Positions 4,786-6,702 of a stretch of 6,702 nucleotides of DNA are shown here, piece by piece. The notes under the pieces were generated by a model. The model worked only from the letters and a program-made list of their open reading frames with translations. It ran no database searches and was not told where the DNA came from. Both the position numbers and the translations under genes were made by a program. This DNA comes from an uncultured Opitutia bacterium (lineage in GTDB: Bacteria; Verrucomicrobiota; Verrucomicrobiia; Opitutales; UBA953). Each line of letters opens with the position of its first letter. Within the stretch, counting starts at the first letter, position 1. The stretch spans positions 1 through 6,702 of the forward strand of contig CAIVYX010000151.1 in NCBI GenBank assembly GCA_903910245.1. The letters are read 5' to 3'.

Positions 4786-5925
4786 ATGAATACCCAACGC
4801 CTCCTCCTCGCCGCCCTCGCGGCCGTCCTCGTCGGCTGCCAGACCGTCGACACCCCAGCGCCCAAGGCCGCCACCAAGGCCGCGCCCGCGCAGTATGTTT
4901 TCTACGTCGGCACCTCTGGTGCCAAGGCGCCAGGCATCCTGCGCTGCGTGCTCGACGGCAAGACTGGCAAGATCTCGGCACCGACTGTCGCGGCCGAAGC
5001 CAAGTCCGCCTCCTACGTCGCGCTCAGCCCGGACGCGAAGTTCCTCTATTCTACCGCTGAGGCCACCGAAGGCGCCGTCGCCGCTTACGCGGTTGAAGGC
5101 GACAAGCTGCGCCTGCTGAATACTGAAGCCTCCAAGGGCAAGGGCCCGACGCACCTCGCCGTCGACGCCGCGCGCCGCAACCTGATTGTGGTCAATTACG
5201 GTTCCGGTTCGACGACTGCCTTGCCGATCAAGGAAGACGGTTCCTTTGCTCCCGCGACCTCTTCGATTCAGCATGTCGGTACGGGCCCGAATGCTGGCCG
5301 CCAGGCCGGCCCGCATGCCCACGGCGTCTACTTCCATCCGAAGAACGGCCGCGCCTACGTTGCCGACCTCGGGACGGACGATATCTTCATCTACCACTTC
5401 GACGCCGAGAAAGGCCTGCTGACGCCGAACAAGCCGAAGTCCGCACGCGTCACCGCGGGTGAAGGACCTCGCCACCTCGTCTTCCACCCCAGCGGTCGCT
5501 TCGCCTACGTGAACACCGAGATGGGTATGAACGTCGTCGCCTTCACGGTTGCAGGTAACGGCGGCCTCAATCAGATCCAAAGCCTGCCCACGCTGCCGGA
5601 AGGCGCGGACAAGAAGGGTGTCTCCACGGCGGAGATCTTCGTCCGCCCCGACGGCAAGACGCTCTACGTCTCCAATCGCGGTCATGACTCCATCGCGGTC
5701 TACACAATCGACCAGGGCGGTAAGCTTACGCTGCTCCAGCACATGCTCGGTACGCCCGCCTCCCCGCGAGGCTTCGGCCTCAGCGCCGATGGCCGCTGGC
5801 TCGTCTGCGCCGGCCAGAAGTCTGGTACGCTCAACGCGTATCGGATCGGCCGCGATGGCAAGCTCACCGACACCATGCAGTCTGTCGAGGCCCCGGCCTC
5901 CGCTGCGATTGTTTTCGTTCCCTGA
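4786..5925 (+). CDS. Lactonase-family (6-phosphogluconolactonase-like) beta-propeller lipoprotein
   Basis: The 379-residue product matches the seven-bladed beta-propeller lactonase family (COG2706/PF10282). Visible family motifs are SYVALSPDAKFLY (76-88), GPHAHGVYFHP (175-185), YVADLGTDDI (191-200), GPRHLVFHPSGRFAYV (227-242), VRPDGKTLYVSNRGHDSI (286-303) and PRGFGLSADG (327-336). The N-terminus is a lipoprotein signal with lipobox LVGC and lipidated Cys18, so the enzyme is anchored in the envelope. A cytoplasmic pentose-phosphate role is therefore unlikely; an extracytoplasmic sugar-lactone substrate is more plausible but not shown. The frame extends upstream to an ATG at 4735 inside the sulfatase gene, but the ATG at 4786 is chosen because the signal begins there. 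No Shine-Dalgarno is seen. It lies 25 bp after the sulfatase and 15 bp before the PSCyt gene, so all three are probably co-transcribed. Confidence 0.9.
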   Translation: MNTQRLLLAALAAVLVGCQTVDTPAPKAATKAAPAQYVFYVGTSGAKAPGILRCVLDGKTGKISAPTVAAEAKSASYVALSPDAKFLYSTAEATEGAVAAYAVEGDKLRLLNTEASKGKGPTHLAVDAARRNLIVVNYGSGSTTALPIKEDGSFAPATSSIQHVGTGPNAGRQAGPHAHGVYFHPKNGRAYVADLGTDDIFIYHFDAEKGLLTPNKPKSARVTAGEGPRHLVFHPSGRFAYVNTEMGMNVVAFTVAGNGGLNQIQSLPTLPEGADKKGVSTAEIFVRPDGKTLYVSNRGHDSIAVYTIDQGGKLTLLQHMLGTPASPRGFGLSADGRWLVCAGQKSGTLNAYRIGRDGKLTDTMQSVEAPASAAIVFVP

Positions 5926-5940
5926 TCCGTCCGCGTCCGC

Positions 5941-6702
5941 ATGCGTAGTAGCCCTCTTCTCGCCGGCCTGCTCCTGACGACGTCGCTGGGCGCCGCCCCG
6001 GTCGACTTCGCTCACGAGGTCGTGCCGATCCTGCGCAAGCACTGCAGTGAGTGTCATACGGGCGACAAGAAGAAGGGCGGCCTTTCCATGAACACCCGCG
6101 CCTCGCTGCTGGAGGGCGGCGAGAACGGCGCGGTCGTGACCGCTGGCCGGACGCAGAAGAGCAAACTCCTCGAAGCCATCGTCAGCGCCGATCCGGATCT
6201 CCGCATGCCGCCGAAAGGCGACCGCCTAAGCCCGATCGAAGTCGCAACCTTGCGCGCCTGGGTCGAGCAGGGTGCCGTCTGGACCGATGGTTTCGCCTTT
6301 AAGCAGCCCGCCTACGAACCTCCGCTGCGCCCGCGTCAGCCTGTCTTGCCGGAAGCCCGTAACGGACGCACGCACCCGATAGACCGCGTACTCGACGGCT
6401 GGCTGGCGGACAAGGGCGCGCCCACGCCGCCCGTCGCGGACGACGCGACCTTCCTGCGTCGCGTGTCGCTCGATCTCGTCGGCATGCTGCCTTCCGCCGA
6501 GGTAGCGCGGACTTTCGCCGCCGATCGGCGCCCGGATAAGCGCGCCATGCTCGTGCGTTCGCTGCTCGCGCGCAATGTCGACTATGCCGACCATTGGATG
6601 GTCTTCTGGAACGACCTCCTGCGGAATGATTACGCCGGTACCGGTTACATCGACGGCGGCCGCAAGCAGATCACCAACTGGCTCTATATCTCGCTGCTGG
6701 CC
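5941..6702 (+). CDS. PSCyt1/PSCyt2 (DUF1549) planctomycete-type cytochrome c protein, 3' end outside window
   Basis: The first 254 codons of a longer gene are present and open to the window edge. A signal peptide (about residues 1-19, ending GAA) leads into a planctomycete-type cytochrome c domain: heme site CSECH at 35-39 (bases 6043-6057), TGDKKKGGL (40-48), and RMPPKG at 88-93, where Met89 is the likely distal heme ligand. From about 146 the DUF1549/PSCyt2 domain begins: IDRVLDGWL (147-155), FLRRVSLDLVGMLPSAEVA (171-189) and YADHWMVFWNDLLRND (215-230). Complete members usually run to several hundred residues more, with a C-terminal PSD1 (DUF1553) domain, and are often followed by a DUF1501 protein; neither can be seen here. 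The proteins are thought to act in periplasmic redox steps of polymer breakdown, but the reaction is not established. It starts 15 bp after the lactonase gene, with no Shine-Dalgarno. Confidence 0.92.
   Translation, partial: MRSSPLLAGLLLTTSLGAAPVDFAHEVVPILRKHCSECHTGDKKKGGLSMNTRASLLEGGENGAVVTAGRTQKSKLLEAIVSADPDLRMPPKGDRLSPIEVATLRAWVEQGAVWTDGFAFKQPAYEPPLRPRQPVLPEARNGRTHPIDRVLDGWLADKGAPTPPVADDATFLRRVSLDLVGMLPSAEVARTFAADRRPDKRAMLVRSLLARNVDYADHWMVFWNDLLRNDYAGTGYIDGGRKQITNWLYISLLA

Noticed and set aside
4723..6057. 444-codon open frame on the minus strand opposite the lactonase gene
   Set aside because: It mirrors the codon bias of a high-GC gene, shows low-complexity Arg/Gly/Val/Asp content and no recognisable domain; the plus-strand gene has clear family motifs.
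1..6702. CRISPR array, insertion sequence, tRNA, phage or toxin-antitoxin content
   Set aside because: No repeat-spacer pattern, terminal inverted repeats, transposase or cloverleaf-like sequence was found on reading both strands.

Overview
The window looks like a piece of a high-GC chromosome from the Planctomycetota-Verrucomicrobiota group, more probably Verrucomicrobiota (Opitutae-like). The reason is the combination of a PSCyt1/PSCyt2-type (Planctomycete cytochrome c / DUF1549) protein, a secreted sulfatase, a lactonase-type beta-propeller lipoprotein, a secreted SGNH esterase and a monoheme cytochrome-like protein of a kind I remember as uncharacterised from these phyla. This assignment rests on family memory only. 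Shine-Dalgarno sequences are absent in front of most of the genes.

Layout: 26-817 (+) is a secreted SGNH/GDSL hydrolase ending at a strong intrinsic terminator (838-869). This lies between it and the convergent, minus-strand pair: a SigA/RpoD-family sigma factor (3171 to 2221), followed 38 bp downstream by a secreted single-heme protein (2182 to 881). A 287-bp divergent intergenic region (3172-3458) is far more AT-rich in its sigma-proximal half than the genes. It holds a perfect 8+8 bp inverted repeat over the -35 region of a good plus-strand promoter (TTGAAT-18-TATAAT), three similarly spaced G-rich boxes in the presumed leader, and a possible 39-codon small ORF that stops one codon before the next gene. 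To the right is a plus-strand operon: sulfatase (3459-4760), lactonase-family lipoprotein (4786-5925) and a PSCyt1/PSCyt2 cytochrome protein (5941 to beyond the window edge), with gaps of 25 and 15 bp.

How it may work together: all five non-sigma proteins carry export signals, so this is an envelope-directed set, plausibly for breakdown of sulfated or acetylated polysaccharide (sulfatase, esterase) with lactone hydrolysis and electron-transfer steps. The substrate is not evident. The sigma factor keeps consensus residues for -35 recognition but differs from E. coli sigma-70 at three residues around the -12/-10 contact region, so it may be an alternative (group 2-like) sigma.

I see no mobile element, CRISPR array, tRNA or rRNA. 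I do not see a convincing new multi-gene system. The points most worth checking are the sulfatase active-site substitutions, the sigma region 2 substitutions, the divergent control region and the conflicting start signals of the monoheme gene.
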